From positions 62,001-126,000 of the forward strand of contig JALSIB010000043.1 of the NCBI GenBank assembly GCA_026981855.1: a stretch of 64,000 bases of DNA, given 5' to 3'. Position 1 is the stretch's first letter; each line of letters starts with the position of its first letter. Shown piece after piece: positions 1 through 8,083 of this stretch. The stretch is from Methylothermaceae bacterium (GTDB lineage: Bacteria; Pseudomonadota; Gammaproteobacteria; Methylococcales; Methylothermaceae). The position numbers and the translations under genes are program-made. The notes under the pieces were generated by a model that was not told where the DNA came from, did no database searches, and saw only the letters and a program-made list of their open reading frames with translations.

Positions 1-288
1 CAAAAAAGAAACGGCAAGCCCTGCACTGCAGGGTCGACGAACAATGTGGTTATTTTGCCGACAGCTTGAAATGTCAACAAGGCGCTCCCGTTGTATAAAT
101 CCACGTCGTTCGGGCAGGTAACACCTTGATTCAGGAGGCGGGTGGTCCGATTCGAAAAACGCCGTAAATACCTCCTTGCAGGCTCCACGCCGGCGAGGCT
201 TTCGAATCGGACCACCCGCCTCACCCCCGGTAGATGACGGAGCCATACACCACTGGGTCAAGCGCCTCGATCCAGGATAAAGGCCGGG
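1..288. other. Intergenic region downstream of skp; no gene supported
   Basis: No convincing coding region is visible here. The region contains a 6-bp hairpin at 19-33 (CCCTGC/GCAGGG). Read on the minus strand it is followed, after about eight bases, by a T-rich tract, so it could be a weak terminator for the bamA-skp transcript. It also contains the large inverted repeat annotated separately. lpxD, which usually follows skp in Proteobacteria, is absent from these 288 bases. A 22-codon open frame from base 1 (+) ends at 66 and is too short to judge. Confidence 0.6.
135..222. repeat. 23-bp perfect inverted repeat with 42-bp loop
   Basis: Bases 135-157 (beginning GAGGCGGGTGG) are exactly complementary to 200-222. 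The 42-bp loop contains a second imperfect dyad of the type CGCCGTAAATAC...GGCTCCACGCCGGCG. The structure lies about 65 bp past the skp stop. No U-run follows it on either strand, so it is not a classical terminator. From memory, similar CGCCGTAAATAC/GGCTC palindromic elements are scattered through several gammaproteobacterial genomes, so this may be one copy of a dispersed REP-like family. I see no second copy in the window. Confidence 0.8.
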
Positions 289-795
289 TTATTTGAGGGA
301 TTTCAATTTCTTCTGCACCTTCTCTGTCACATCCACCCTGTCACTGGCATAAACGACGCCATCGGTCAAAAGCAAATCGTAGTTCTCCTCTTTCGCCAGC
401 GCCTTGATCGCTTCGAAAATCTTGCGTTGCAGCTTGCCGAGTTCTTCATTACGGCGGAGATTGAAATCCTCCCTGAACTCCTCCTGGGCACGCTTGATTT
501 CCCGCTGTTTCGCCAGAATGTCCCGTTCCAGTTTGCGCCTTTCGGCATCGCTCATCACCGCCGCGTCCCGGGCCAGTTTGTCCTCGAGTTTCTTCAATTC
601 CTTTTGTTGGGACACCAGCCGTTTGTCCCGCGGAGCGAACTCTTTTTCAAGACGCTTTTTGGCCTCCGCCGCCTGAGGCGCCTGTTGCAACACCTGGGCC
701 ACGTTGACGAAACCTATTTTGATTTCCGCCGCCCGGACCGCCGACCCGAAGATCATCAAGCCGGCAACCGCATACAGGAAAAAACGCGTTTTCAT
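289..795 (-). CDS. skp: Periplasmic chaperone Skp (OmpH family)
   Basis: The 168-residue product carries a signal peptide (about residues 1-22, cleavage after VRA). A short beta strand (KIGFVNVAQVL) follows, then a long charged helical hairpin (about residues 40-120), which is the OmpH/Skp layout and typical length. Skp trimers hold unfolded outer-membrane proteins in the periplasm and hand them to the BAM complex. The gene starts 30 bp downstream of the bamA stop on the same strand, the standard bamA-skp operon. lpxD does not follow directly, unlike in most relatives. Confidence 0.95.
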   Translation of the reverse strand: MKTRFFLYAVAGLMIFGSAVRAAEIKIGFVNVAQVLQQAPQAAEAKKRLEKEFAPRDKRLVSQQKELKKLEDKLARDAAVMSDAERRKLERDILAKQREIKRAQEEFREDFNLRRNEELGKLQRKIFEAIKALAKEENYDLLLTDGVVYASDRVDVTEKVQKKLKSLK

Positions 796-825
796 TCAAT
801 CACTCCTCAAAGTTGTGTACTAAAT

Positions 826-3129
826 TCAGAAAGCAGATCCAAACGAGAACTGGAAGATTTGCTTGTCATCACCGCTCTTGGCGTTCAACGGCTGGGCAAG
901 ACTCACACGCAACGGTCCGAAAGGGGACAGCCATTGCACCGAGATACCGGCGGAATAACGCAGCTGCCCGAACTGTATCTTATCCTCGAACACGTTACCA
1001 GCATCGAAGAAAATCCCCAAGCGGAATGCCGAGCGCATCTCCTCATCCAGAAAGGGGACAGGAAAGAACAATTCGGCGCTCCCCACCATCTTGGTCGATC
1101 CGCCGTATGGATCGTTGTTGGAATCTCTCGGCCCCAGCGTGTTTTGCCGGAATCCCCGAACCGATCCGATCCCCCCGGCGAAAAAATGCTCGAAAAACGG
1201 CAAGGCGTCGCTCTTCCCATAACCATCCCCATAGGCCACATCCCCCCGAAGTGAAAAGATCAGATCCCTGGCCCAGGGAAAATAACTCTGGCCACGATAG
1301 CGCACTTTATAATATTGAAGATCACTGAAGGGCATTGAGCCTTGCACGGAGAAGGTGTGACGCACCCCCCTGGTCGGAAATACAAGCTTGTCCAGGGTGT
1401 TGTGCACCCAACCGAACGAGAGATTCAAAACGCTGTAGGTCTTGCCCTGTTGATCGATGAAATCCTGGATTTCCTTTGAAGTGTTGTTGCTGGTGTTCAG
1501 CTTGGTGTATTCGTAATCCAGATTCCCGGTGATGCGGTTGTTCTCGTTCCAGGGAATACTCAGATTCAATCCCGCTCTTGCCGAGTCGGTGGTGTATCTT
1601 GCGATATTGGCGGCATTGGCGTCGATGCTGCGGTAACTGAGATCGAACCCGCCGCCGATGCCGTCCATGGTCAGATAGGGATTGTAATAGGCCACCCTGT
1701 AGATGGTGGATACCTGGCTGTTGTTGAACTCGAAGGAAACACGCTTGCCGGTCCCGAGAAAATTGTTCTGGGAAACACTGGCATTGAAGATCAATCCCTG
1801 CACCTGGGAAAAGCCGATACCGGCGCTGAGATTCCCCGAGGGCTGCTCCGTCACCGTGTAATCCACGTCTATCTGATCGAGGGTGCCGGGAACGGTGGGG
1901 GTTTCCACGTTGGTTTCCTTGAAAAAACCCAGCCGCTGCAGGCGGGTCTTGGATTGTTCGATCTTCGAGGTGGAAGCCATCGCGTCTTCCATCTGCCGCA
2001 TCTCCCGGCGGATGACCTCGTCCTGGGTACGTGAGTTCCCCTTGATGTGAATCCTGCGAATATAGATCCTGCGACCCGGATCGACGAAAAAGGTCAGTTT
2101 GACCGTCTTTTTCTCGTCATCGACCTCGGGCACCATGTTGACATTGGCGAAAATGTACCCTTCATCCCCCAAACGGGTACTGATGGCTTCGATCGTTTCG
2201 GTGGCACGCTTTCTGGAAAACACCTCCCCCGGCCCAAGCTTGAACAGGGGAATGAGCTCGCCGGGTGGAACGATCAACTTGCCCGTGAGCTTGACTTCCT
2301 CAAGCGTGTAGATGTCCCCCTCTTTCACATTGACGGTGACATAGATATCCTTTTTGTCGGGGGTAATGGCCACCTGGGTGGATTCGATATCGAATTTCAG
2401 ATAGCCCCGGTCCATGTAGAAAGAACGCAGGCGTTCCAGATCCGCGCCCAGCTTCTGTTTCGAATACTGATCGTTCTTGGTGTAGAAAGACAACCATCCG
2501 GTCGTTCCCAGTTCGAACTGCTTCAGCAGGGTCCGGTCGTCAAAGGCCTTGTTGCCAATGATGTTGATGCGCTTGATTTTGGCGGCCTTGCCTTCGGAAA
2601 TTTTGATCTCGATGGCGCGGCGGTTCTGGGTGATTTTGGTCACCTCGGTCTTGATCTCCACGCCATACTTGCCATGACTGAAATATTGCCGCCGCAGCTC
2701 GCTTTCGACCTTTTCCAGCAACCGGCGGTTGAATACCCGCCCTTCCGCCAGGCCGATACTCTCCAGAGCCTTGAGCAGATCATCGGTTTTGATGTCTTTG
2801 TTGCCTACGATCCGGATCCCGGCGATATAAGGGCGCTCGGTCACCTCCACGATCAGAACGTTACCGTCCCGAAGCAGCCGCACATCCTTGAAATAGCCAC
2901 TGCGATACAAGGCCCGGATGGCTGCGGCGGCGGTTTTATCATCCATCCTTTCCCCAGGCTTGACCGGCAACACGTTGAATACGGTTCCGGCAGTGACGCG
3001 CTCGAGCCCCCGTACCCGGATATCCTCCACCACGAACGGTTCAAGCGCCAGGGAAGTGCATACCCACAGCAAGGCAAGCCAGCACAGGGACTTGATCCAT
3101 CTCACGCAACCGCGCTCCAGGAAAGACAT
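826..3129 (-). CDS. bamA: Outer membrane protein assembly factor BamA
   Basis: The 767-residue product has a signal peptide (about residues 1-28). Five POTRA repeats follow, starting at FVVEDIRVRGLERV, then a 16-strand Omp85 barrel. The barrel carries the conserved VRGF motif (in SVRGFRQNTLGPRD) and ends in a C-terminal phenylalanine (FSFGSAF). BamA is the core insertase folding beta-barrel proteins into the outer membrane. I chose the ATG at 3129 because the signal peptide starts there; a longer in-frame reading to 3240 would overlap phoU and add an unlikely 37-residue N-terminus. The gene is followed by skp and preceded by phoU 28 bp away, whereas many relatives have rseP upstream. Confidence 0.97.
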   Translation of the reverse strand: MSFLERGCVRWIKSLCWLALLWVCTSLALEPFVVEDIRVRGLERVTAGTVFNVLPVKPGERMDDKTAAAAIRALYRSGYFKDVRLLRDGNVLIVEVTERPYIAGIRIVGNKDIKTDDLLKALESIGLAEGRVFNRRLLEKVESELRRQYFSHGKYGVEIKTEVTKITQNRRAIEIKISEGKAAKIKRINIIGNKAFDDRTLLKQFELGTTGWLSFYTKNDQYSKQKLGADLERLRSFYMDRGYLKFDIESTQVAITPDKKDIYVTVNVKEGDIYTLEEVKLTGKLIVPPGELIPLFKLGPGEVFSRKRATETIEAISTRLGDEGYIFANVNMVPEVDDEKKTVKLTFFVDPGRRIYIRRIHIKGNSRTQDEVIRREMRQMEDAMASTSKIEQSKTRLQRLGFFKETNVETPTVPGTLDQIDVDYTVTEQPSGNLSAGIGFSQVQGLIFNASVSQNNFLGTGKRVSFEFNNSQVSTIYRVAYYNPYLTMDGIGGGFDLSYRSIDANAANIARYTTDSARAGLNLSIPWNENNRITGNLDYEYTKLNTSNNTSKEIQDFIDQQGKTYSVLNLSFGWVHNTLDKLVFPTRGVRHTFSVQGSMPFSDLQYYKVRYRGQSYFPWARDLIFSLRGDVAYGDGYGKSDALPFFEHFFAGGIGSVRGFRQNTLGPRDSNNDPYGGSTKMVGSAELFFPVPFLDEEMRSAFRLGIFFDAGNVFEDKIQFGQLRYSAGISVQWLSPFGPLRVSLAQPLNAKSGDDKQIFQFSFGSAF

Positions 3130-3157
3130 TCGAGGGGAGAAGAGGGGATTGAAACGA

Positions 3158-3871
3158 TTATTGTCTGACTTCCTTTTCCAGCTGTTCCAGACTGATATGA
3201 CGAACATCCTTGCCCTTGACCAAATAGATGAGGTATTCACATATGTTACAGCTTCGATCGCCGATCCGCTCCAGCGAGCGTGCCGCCCACATGATGTCCA
3301 GGGATACCGGAATACTGCGCGGATCCTCCATCATGTAGGTGATCTGCTGACGAATGATGCTTTCGTATTCCCTATCGACGACCTTGTCCTCCTCCACCAC
3401 CTTCAAGGCCAATTCCACATCGATCCGGGCGAAAGCGTCCAAAGCGTTGTGCAACATCGCCCTGACCTGGCCAGCAAGCTGCTCCAGCTCGCTCAGTTGA
3501 TTGGTCTTCGGATAACGGCTGCTAAGGTCCAGGGATTGACGGGCGATGCGGCGCGCTTCGTCGCCGATACGTTCCAGGTCGGCGATGGTTTTGATCACTG
3601 CCAGAACCAGGCGGAGATCGCGGGCGGCAGGTTGGCGCCGGGCAAGAATCTCGGTGCATTTTTCGTCAATCTCCACTTCCATGGAGTTGACCTTGTAATC
3701 ATTGTCGATGACCTCGTCGGCCAGATTGACATCGCTCTCGAGCAAGGCCTTGACGGCATTGGCGACCTGATCCTCTACCAGCCCTCCCATCACCAGAACA
3801 CGGTGGCGAATGTGCTCCAGTTCCTGTTCGAATTGTTTGGATATATGGTGATGAACCGATTCTTCCGGCAT
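3158..3871 (-). CDS. phoU: Phosphate signalling protein PhoU
   Basis: The 237-residue product has two similar three-helix halves. Each contains the metal-binding ERIGDxxxxI motif (ERIGDEARRIA in the first half, ERIGDRSCNICEY in the second). PhoU couples the Pst phosphate transporter to PhoR and represses the Pho regulon when phosphate is plentiful. The usual pstSCAB-phoU or phoBR neighbours are not here; the gene sits alone upstream of bamA, 28 bp from its start. I see no clear Pho box in the 67-bp upstream gap. Confidence 0.95.
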   Translation of the reverse strand: MPEESVHHHISKQFEQELEHIRHRVLVMGGLVEDQVANAVKALLESDVNLADEVIDNDYKVNSMEVEIDEKCTEILARRQPAARDLRLVLAVIKTIADLERIGDEARRIARQSLDLSSRYPKTNQLSELEQLAGQVRAMLHNALDAFARIDVELALKVVEEDKVVDREYESIIRQQITYMMEDPRSIPVSLDIMWAARSLERIGDRSCNICEYLIYLVKGKDVRHISLEQLEKEVRQ

Positions 3872-3938
3872 ACGTCGAACCCCCTTGGGCCAGGCAAAAA
3901 ATTTGGTCCATTTTATGCCCTTCCCCCGGGTTTCTCAA

Positions 3939-6704
3939 TCAACGCATGACGGAATCAAGCAGTTTCCGGGCCCGCTGGCGCTGCGGAAAATCCGGATATT
4001 CATCGATTAGGCGTTTCAACTCCCTTTCCGCTTCGTCCCTCCTTCCCGTTTTGCTCAAAGCCTCCGCCAAGTGCAATCTGATCTCGGGAAGATGAGGCGC
4101 CTTCACGGCCGCTTCCTGCAATATCCGCAGCCCCTCCTTCAGGCGCCCATTCTGCAGATAAACCCATCCCACCGTATCCAGCAATTCAGGCTTGTCCTGC
4201 TCCAACGCGGCCAGACGCTCGACCGTCCCCAGTGCCCTGGCATCCCCCGTCTCTTGATACAGCCATGCCAGGTTGTTCAGGATCACGACATTGTCAGGTT
4301 GCAGCGACAAAGCCTTTTCATAGGCCGAAATCGCCTTCCCGTTTTCCTTCGCTGCCTGATACCCCATCGCCAACATCATCAAGCTACCCACATCATTGGG
4401 GGATTGCTCGAGCCAGGACTCCAAGATGGCCCGCCCCTTGTCAGCCTGGCCCGCCTGACGATACAACTGATACAGTCTTTGCGCGGTCGCCCTCGAAGGC
4501 GTGATCTGGTGGGATTTCCGATAGGACTCCAGGGCTTGTCGAAATTGCCCCCTCGCTAGATGGATTTCGCCTTCCAGGTAATAACCGGCGGCAAGATCCG
4601 GATTTCGTGCCTGGATTTTTCTGGCTCCCTCCAGCGCCTCGTCATAGCGTTTTTGTTTCACCAGCAACCTGACCCTGTTGGTCGCGGCGGGAATGAAATT
4701 TTCCTGCAGTCTCAAAGCCTCATTCCATGCTTCAAGCGCCCCCGATTCATCGCCGTTTTTCTCCAGGGCCAGTGCCAGAAGGTGCCAGGCCATGGGATTG
4801 TCGGGCCTGAGCGAAGTGAGCTTCCTGAAAGTGGCGGCAGCCGAAGCAGGCTGCTCCGCCGCCAGTTGGGCCTGTCCCAGAAGCTGGTACACGACGGGAT
4901 TTTGCTCGTGATACCCGGCCAGTTCCCTGGCAATGCTCAGCGCCTTCATCGCCTCTCCGGAAGCGAGAAAATAACGCACCAAGCTCGCGGCCGGCCCGAT
5001 TGCATCGGGATGCCGATCCAGCGCCCGTTGCAGATAGCCCACCATCTGCCCGTATTCCTTTCGGGCCTCGGCGACCTGGGCCAGGCCCACCAGGGCGGTC
5101 ACATGGCCGGGTTGTTTTTCGAGGACACTGCGGTAATATTTTTCCGCCTCCTCCCATTTCCCTTGCTGAAATTTCAATTTGGCCAGATTCAAGACTGCCG
5201 TCAGATACTCCGGATGATCTTGTAACAAGCGTTTCCAAATCCGCTCGGCCTCACCCTTGTCCCCCATCGCCAAATGGGTGCTGGCGACGAGATTCATGGG
5301 CATGGGGTTGCCCGGCATTTTTTCCGCCAGTTTTTTCGCCGTATCCAGGGCCTGCTGGTATTTTTTCTGCTTGATCTGGGCCAGAACGAGCAAAACATCG
5401 GCCTGCACCACACCCTGTTTCAAGTCAACGGCCTTCTCCAATTGCCCTTCGGCTTTGGCGAGATCCCCCGATGCAAGCTCCCCCAGGGCCAGCTGGGTAC
5501 GAATCGCGGCCACATCGGGTGCCAGTCTGGAGGCCTCCGTCAGGGCCTCGGTTCCTTCGTCGTATTGGCGGTTTTGCAGATACGCGCTGCCAAGCAGAGC
5601 GAGATATTGGGCATCACCGGCATGTTCGCGCTTGTAAGGTTCCAACAGGGAAACCGCTTCCTTGGGCCGGTTCAGCTTCATCTTCACCGCCGCCAACAGC
5701 TTGGCCACCGGGAACGAACCAGAACCTGGGCGGTATCCCTCCTCGAGATATTTCTCGGCGGTTTTCAAGTCATTTTGCCGATAACCGATAATCCCCAGGA
5801 GAATCTGGCTCTGGGGATGATCCGGAACCTTATACAGCACTTGTTCCAGCGCGGCTTTCGCGGCATCCAGGTTTTGCGCGCGAAATTCCAGCAGCCCGCG
5901 CAAATAAAGCGCCTGGGGATGCTCCTTGGCAATGCCATCCACTTTGTCCAGGGCCTTCCGGGACCGATCCAGATCCCCTTGCGCCAGATAAGCCGCGGCA
6001 CTTCCCAACAATGCCGGCACCGCCCGGGGACGACGTTTCAGAACCTCCTCATAAAACCTCACCGCCTCGGCAAAATCGTTTTTTTGCCGCAAGATTTCCG
6101 CCTGCAGCAAATAAGCGTCGGTATTTTCCGGATCCGTCTCGATCACCCTGGAGAGATGGGAGGAAGCGGTTTCGGCATCTTTGTCCTGCAAGGCCAGGCG
6201 CGCAAGCCCCAGATGGGCCGTTGAACCATCTGGTTCCAATCGCAAAGATTGCTCCAGGGCCTTCTTGCCCTCGTCAAGGTCCCCGAGCATCAACCGGGCG
6301 GTTCCGGTCATAGCGAGGAGTGCGGCCTTATCCTCCGGCGTTTGAGCTTGATCGGCGGAAATGTTGTCGAGCACTTTTCGCGGTTCGCCATTTTTCAGAT
6401 AAGCCTCCGCCAGCAGCTGTCGCCATCCCTCCATACCCAGATCGCGCGCCCGCTCCAGTTCCTTGACCGCAGAGGGATAATTTCCCAGTTGCAGATAGGT
6501 CTTGCCAAGCAACAGCCGCGCCTGTCCATCGTCCGGCTGCTCGCGGAGATAGTTCTTCAACTGGATGACCGCCGCCCTGCGCTCCCCTTTTTCGATATAT
6601 TGCCTGGCCTCTTGCAGCAAACGTCCGGAATCGGCCCAGACCACGGCGGTCAAAGCGATCCAGCACACAGAAACCAGCGCTAATCCTCGATACATCGTAT
6701 CCAC
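3939..6704 (-). CDS. prsT: PEP-CTERM/XrtA system TPR protein PrsT
   Basis: The 921-residue product is built almost entirely of tetratricopeptide repeats, well over 20 helix pairs of the form ALxxLGxxYLxxGxxxxA. An N-terminal hydrophobic signal ends near VVWA at residue 24. Length, repeat architecture and position next to prsR and prsK match the PrsT family of exosortase A/PEP-CTERM exopolysaccharide loci, where it is usually described as a TPR lipoprotein. Here the only cysteine in the signal (C14, in VSVCWIAL) is not in a convincing lipobox, so the protein may be periplasmic rather than lipidated. It starts 2 bp after the prsR stop, with a good AGGAG ribosome site. The function is inferred from the locus type. 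Confidence 0.88.
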   Translation of the reverse strand: MDTMYRGLALVSVCWIALTAVVWADSGRLLQEARQYIEKGERRAAVIQLKNYLREQPDDGQARLLLGKTYLQLGNYPSAVKELERARDLGMEGWRQLLAEAYLKNGEPRKVLDNISADQAQTPEDKAALLAMTGTARLMLGDLDEGKKALEQSLRLEPDGSTAHLGLARLALQDKDAETASSHLSRVIETDPENTDAYLLQAEILRQKNDFAEAVRFYEEVLKRRPRAVPALLGSAAAYLAQGDLDRSRKALDKVDGIAKEHPQALYLRGLLEFRAQNLDAAKAALEQVLYKVPDHPQSQILLGIIGYRQNDLKTAEKYLEEGYRPGSGSFPVAKLLAAVKMKLNRPKEAVSLLEPYKREHAGDAQYLALLGSAYLQNRQYDEGTEALTEASRLAPDVAAIRTQLALGELASGDLAKAEGQLEKAVDLKQGVVQADVLLVLAQIKQKKYQQALDTAKKLAEKMPGNPMPMNLVASTHLAMGDKGEAERIWKRLLQDHPEYLTAVLNLAKLKFQQGKWEEAEKYYRSVLEKQPGHVTALVGLAQVAEARKEYGQMVGYLQRALDRHPDAIGPAASLVRYFLASGEAMKALSIARELAGYHEQNPVVYQLLGQAQLAAEQPASAAATFRKLTSLRPDNPMAWHLLALALEKNGDESGALEAWNEALRLQENFIPAATNRVRLLVKQKRYDEALEGARKIQARNPDLAAGYYLEGEIHLARGQFRQALESYRKSHQITPSRATAQRLYQLYRQAGQADKGRAILESWLEQSPNDVGSLMMLAMGYQAAKENGKAISAYEKALSLQPDNVVILNNLAWLYQETGDARALGTVERLAALEQDKPELLDTVGWVYLQNGRLKEGLRILQEAAVKAPHLPEIRLHLAEALSKTGRRDEAERELKRLIDEYPDFPQRQRARKLLDSVMR

Positions 6705-6706
6705 TC

Positions 6707-8083
6707 CTAAACCTTCAAACCATATTTACCAAGCAAGGCGTACAGCGTAGGCCGCGTGATTGCCAAAATTTCCGCGGCTTTGGCAATCTTTCCACCGGCC
6801 TCGTTGAGGGCCGCGACAAGCGCCTCCCTTTCAGCCGTTTCCCGAGCCTCTCGCAGGGTTTTCAAACGTTGCCCGGTTTCCGTCGCAACCAAGCGCAGGT
6901 CTTTTGCCTCGACTTTCGGCCCCCTGGCCAAAGCAACCGCCGTTTTGACCCGGCCCTGCAGCTCTCTCACATTGCCCGGCCATTCATACTGCTCCATGGC
7001 CGCCAGGGCGGTGTCGGAAAAATCCAGCAAATCCCGCTTCATCTCCTGGTTATATCGATGCAGGAAAGCCCGCGCCAACACCGGAACGTCACCCATTCGT
7101 TCACGCAGCGGCGGAAGTTCGATCGTCGCTTCGTTGATTCGGAACAACAAATCCTGACGAAACAGACCTTCTGCGATCAGCCTTTGAATATCCTGGTGGG
7201 TCGCGCATATCACCCTGACATCCACTTCGATCACCCTGCGCCCACCGATCCGCTCTATGACCCGCTCTTGCAGGAAGCGCAGGATTTTCGGCTGCAGATT
7301 CAGCGGCATGTCACCGATTTCATCCAGAAACAGCGTTCCTCCGGATGCGATTTCAATCTTGCCTTTGGTCTGTTTGGCCGCATCGGTGAAGGCCCCTTTT
7401 TCATAACCGAACAGCTCGGCCTCGAGCAGGTTCTCCGGAATGGCTGCGGCATTGATGGCGACAAAAGGGCCGTCTTTTCTCGGGCTCAGATGATGAATCG
7501 CCCTGGCGATCACTTCCTTGCCGGTACCGCTCTCCCCCAACAGCAAGACGCTCAAATCGGTGGGCGCCAGCTGCTCGACCAGCCGGCAAACCTCATGCAT
7601 CTGTGGGCTGGAAGCGATCACGCCATCCAGCGGATGGTTGATGTGCATCCGGGCCAGTTTGCGGTTCTCCTCTTCCAGCTCGTGCAAACGGAACGCCCTC
7701 TCCACCACAAAGGAAAGCATATCCGGATCCACCGGCTTTTGATAGAAATCATAAGCTCCCATCCCCACGGCCCGCACCGCATTGTCCAGGGTGTCGTTCC
7801 CGGTGATGACGATCACCTTGGTAGCCGGCGCGATTTTCAACACCTCTTCCAGCACCGCGAACCCTTCACTGGCCCCACCCGGGTCCGGCGGCAAACCAAG
7901 ATCGAGTGTGATCACCGCAGGCTCGTTCTTCCTCACCAGGGCAATCGCTTCTTCACGATCCCCAGCGGTCGAGACTTTGTATTTTTCCGAGAAACTCCAT
8001 TTCATCTGGCTCTGCAGACCAGGATCGTCCTCTACGATCAATAGACTCCCAGCACTCAAACCGAAACCCCCGTTGACTGACAA
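6707..8083 (-). CDS. prsR: Sigma-54 response regulator PrsR
   Basis: The 458-residue product is an NtrC-family activator. It has a receiver domain (about 12-130, phospho-acceptor D61), an AAA+ sigma-54 domain (Walker A GESGTGKE at 183-190, Walker B FLDEIGD at 252-258), and a C-terminal Fis-type helix-turn-helix ending ITRPTLYALLGKYG. Position between prsK and prsT identifies it as the PEP-CTERM-box regulator. The sigma-54-contacting loop reads GAFTDA (230-235) instead of the consensus GAFTGA. The start at 8083 overlaps the end of prsK by 28 bp, suggesting translational coupling. Targets are probably sigma-54 promoters of exopolysaccharide and PEP-CTERM genes, none of which is evident in the window. 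Confidence 0.92.
   Translation of the reverse strand: MSVNGGFGLSAGSLLIVEDDPGLQSQMKWSFSEKYKVSTAGDREEAIALVRKNEPAVITLDLGLPPDPGGASEGFAVLEEVLKIAPATKVIVITGNDTLDNAVRAVGMGAYDFYQKPVDPDMLSFVVERAFRLHELEEENRKLARMHINHPLDGVIASSPQMHEVCRLVEQLAPTDLSVLLLGESGTGKEVIARAIHHLSPRKDGPFVAINAAAIPENLLEAELFGYEKGAFTDAAKQTKGKIEIASGGTLFLDEIGDMPLNLQPKILRFLQERVIERIGGRRVIEVDVRVICATHQDIQRLIAEGLFRQDLLFRINEATIELPPLRERMGDVPVLARAFLHRYNQEMKRDLLDFSDTALAAMEQYEWPGNVRELQGRVKTAVALARGPKVEAKDLRLVATETGQRLKTLREARETAEREALVAALNEAGGKIAKAAEILAITRPTLYALLGKYGLKV

Noticed and set aside
1-66. 3' end of a gene entering the window from the left
   Set aside because: The open frame of 22 codons has no recognisable C-terminus, and an open run of this length is expected by chance.
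2047-3168. 373-codon open frame antisense to bamA
   Set aside because: It is a mirror frame of the POTRA region; no signal, domain or start site.
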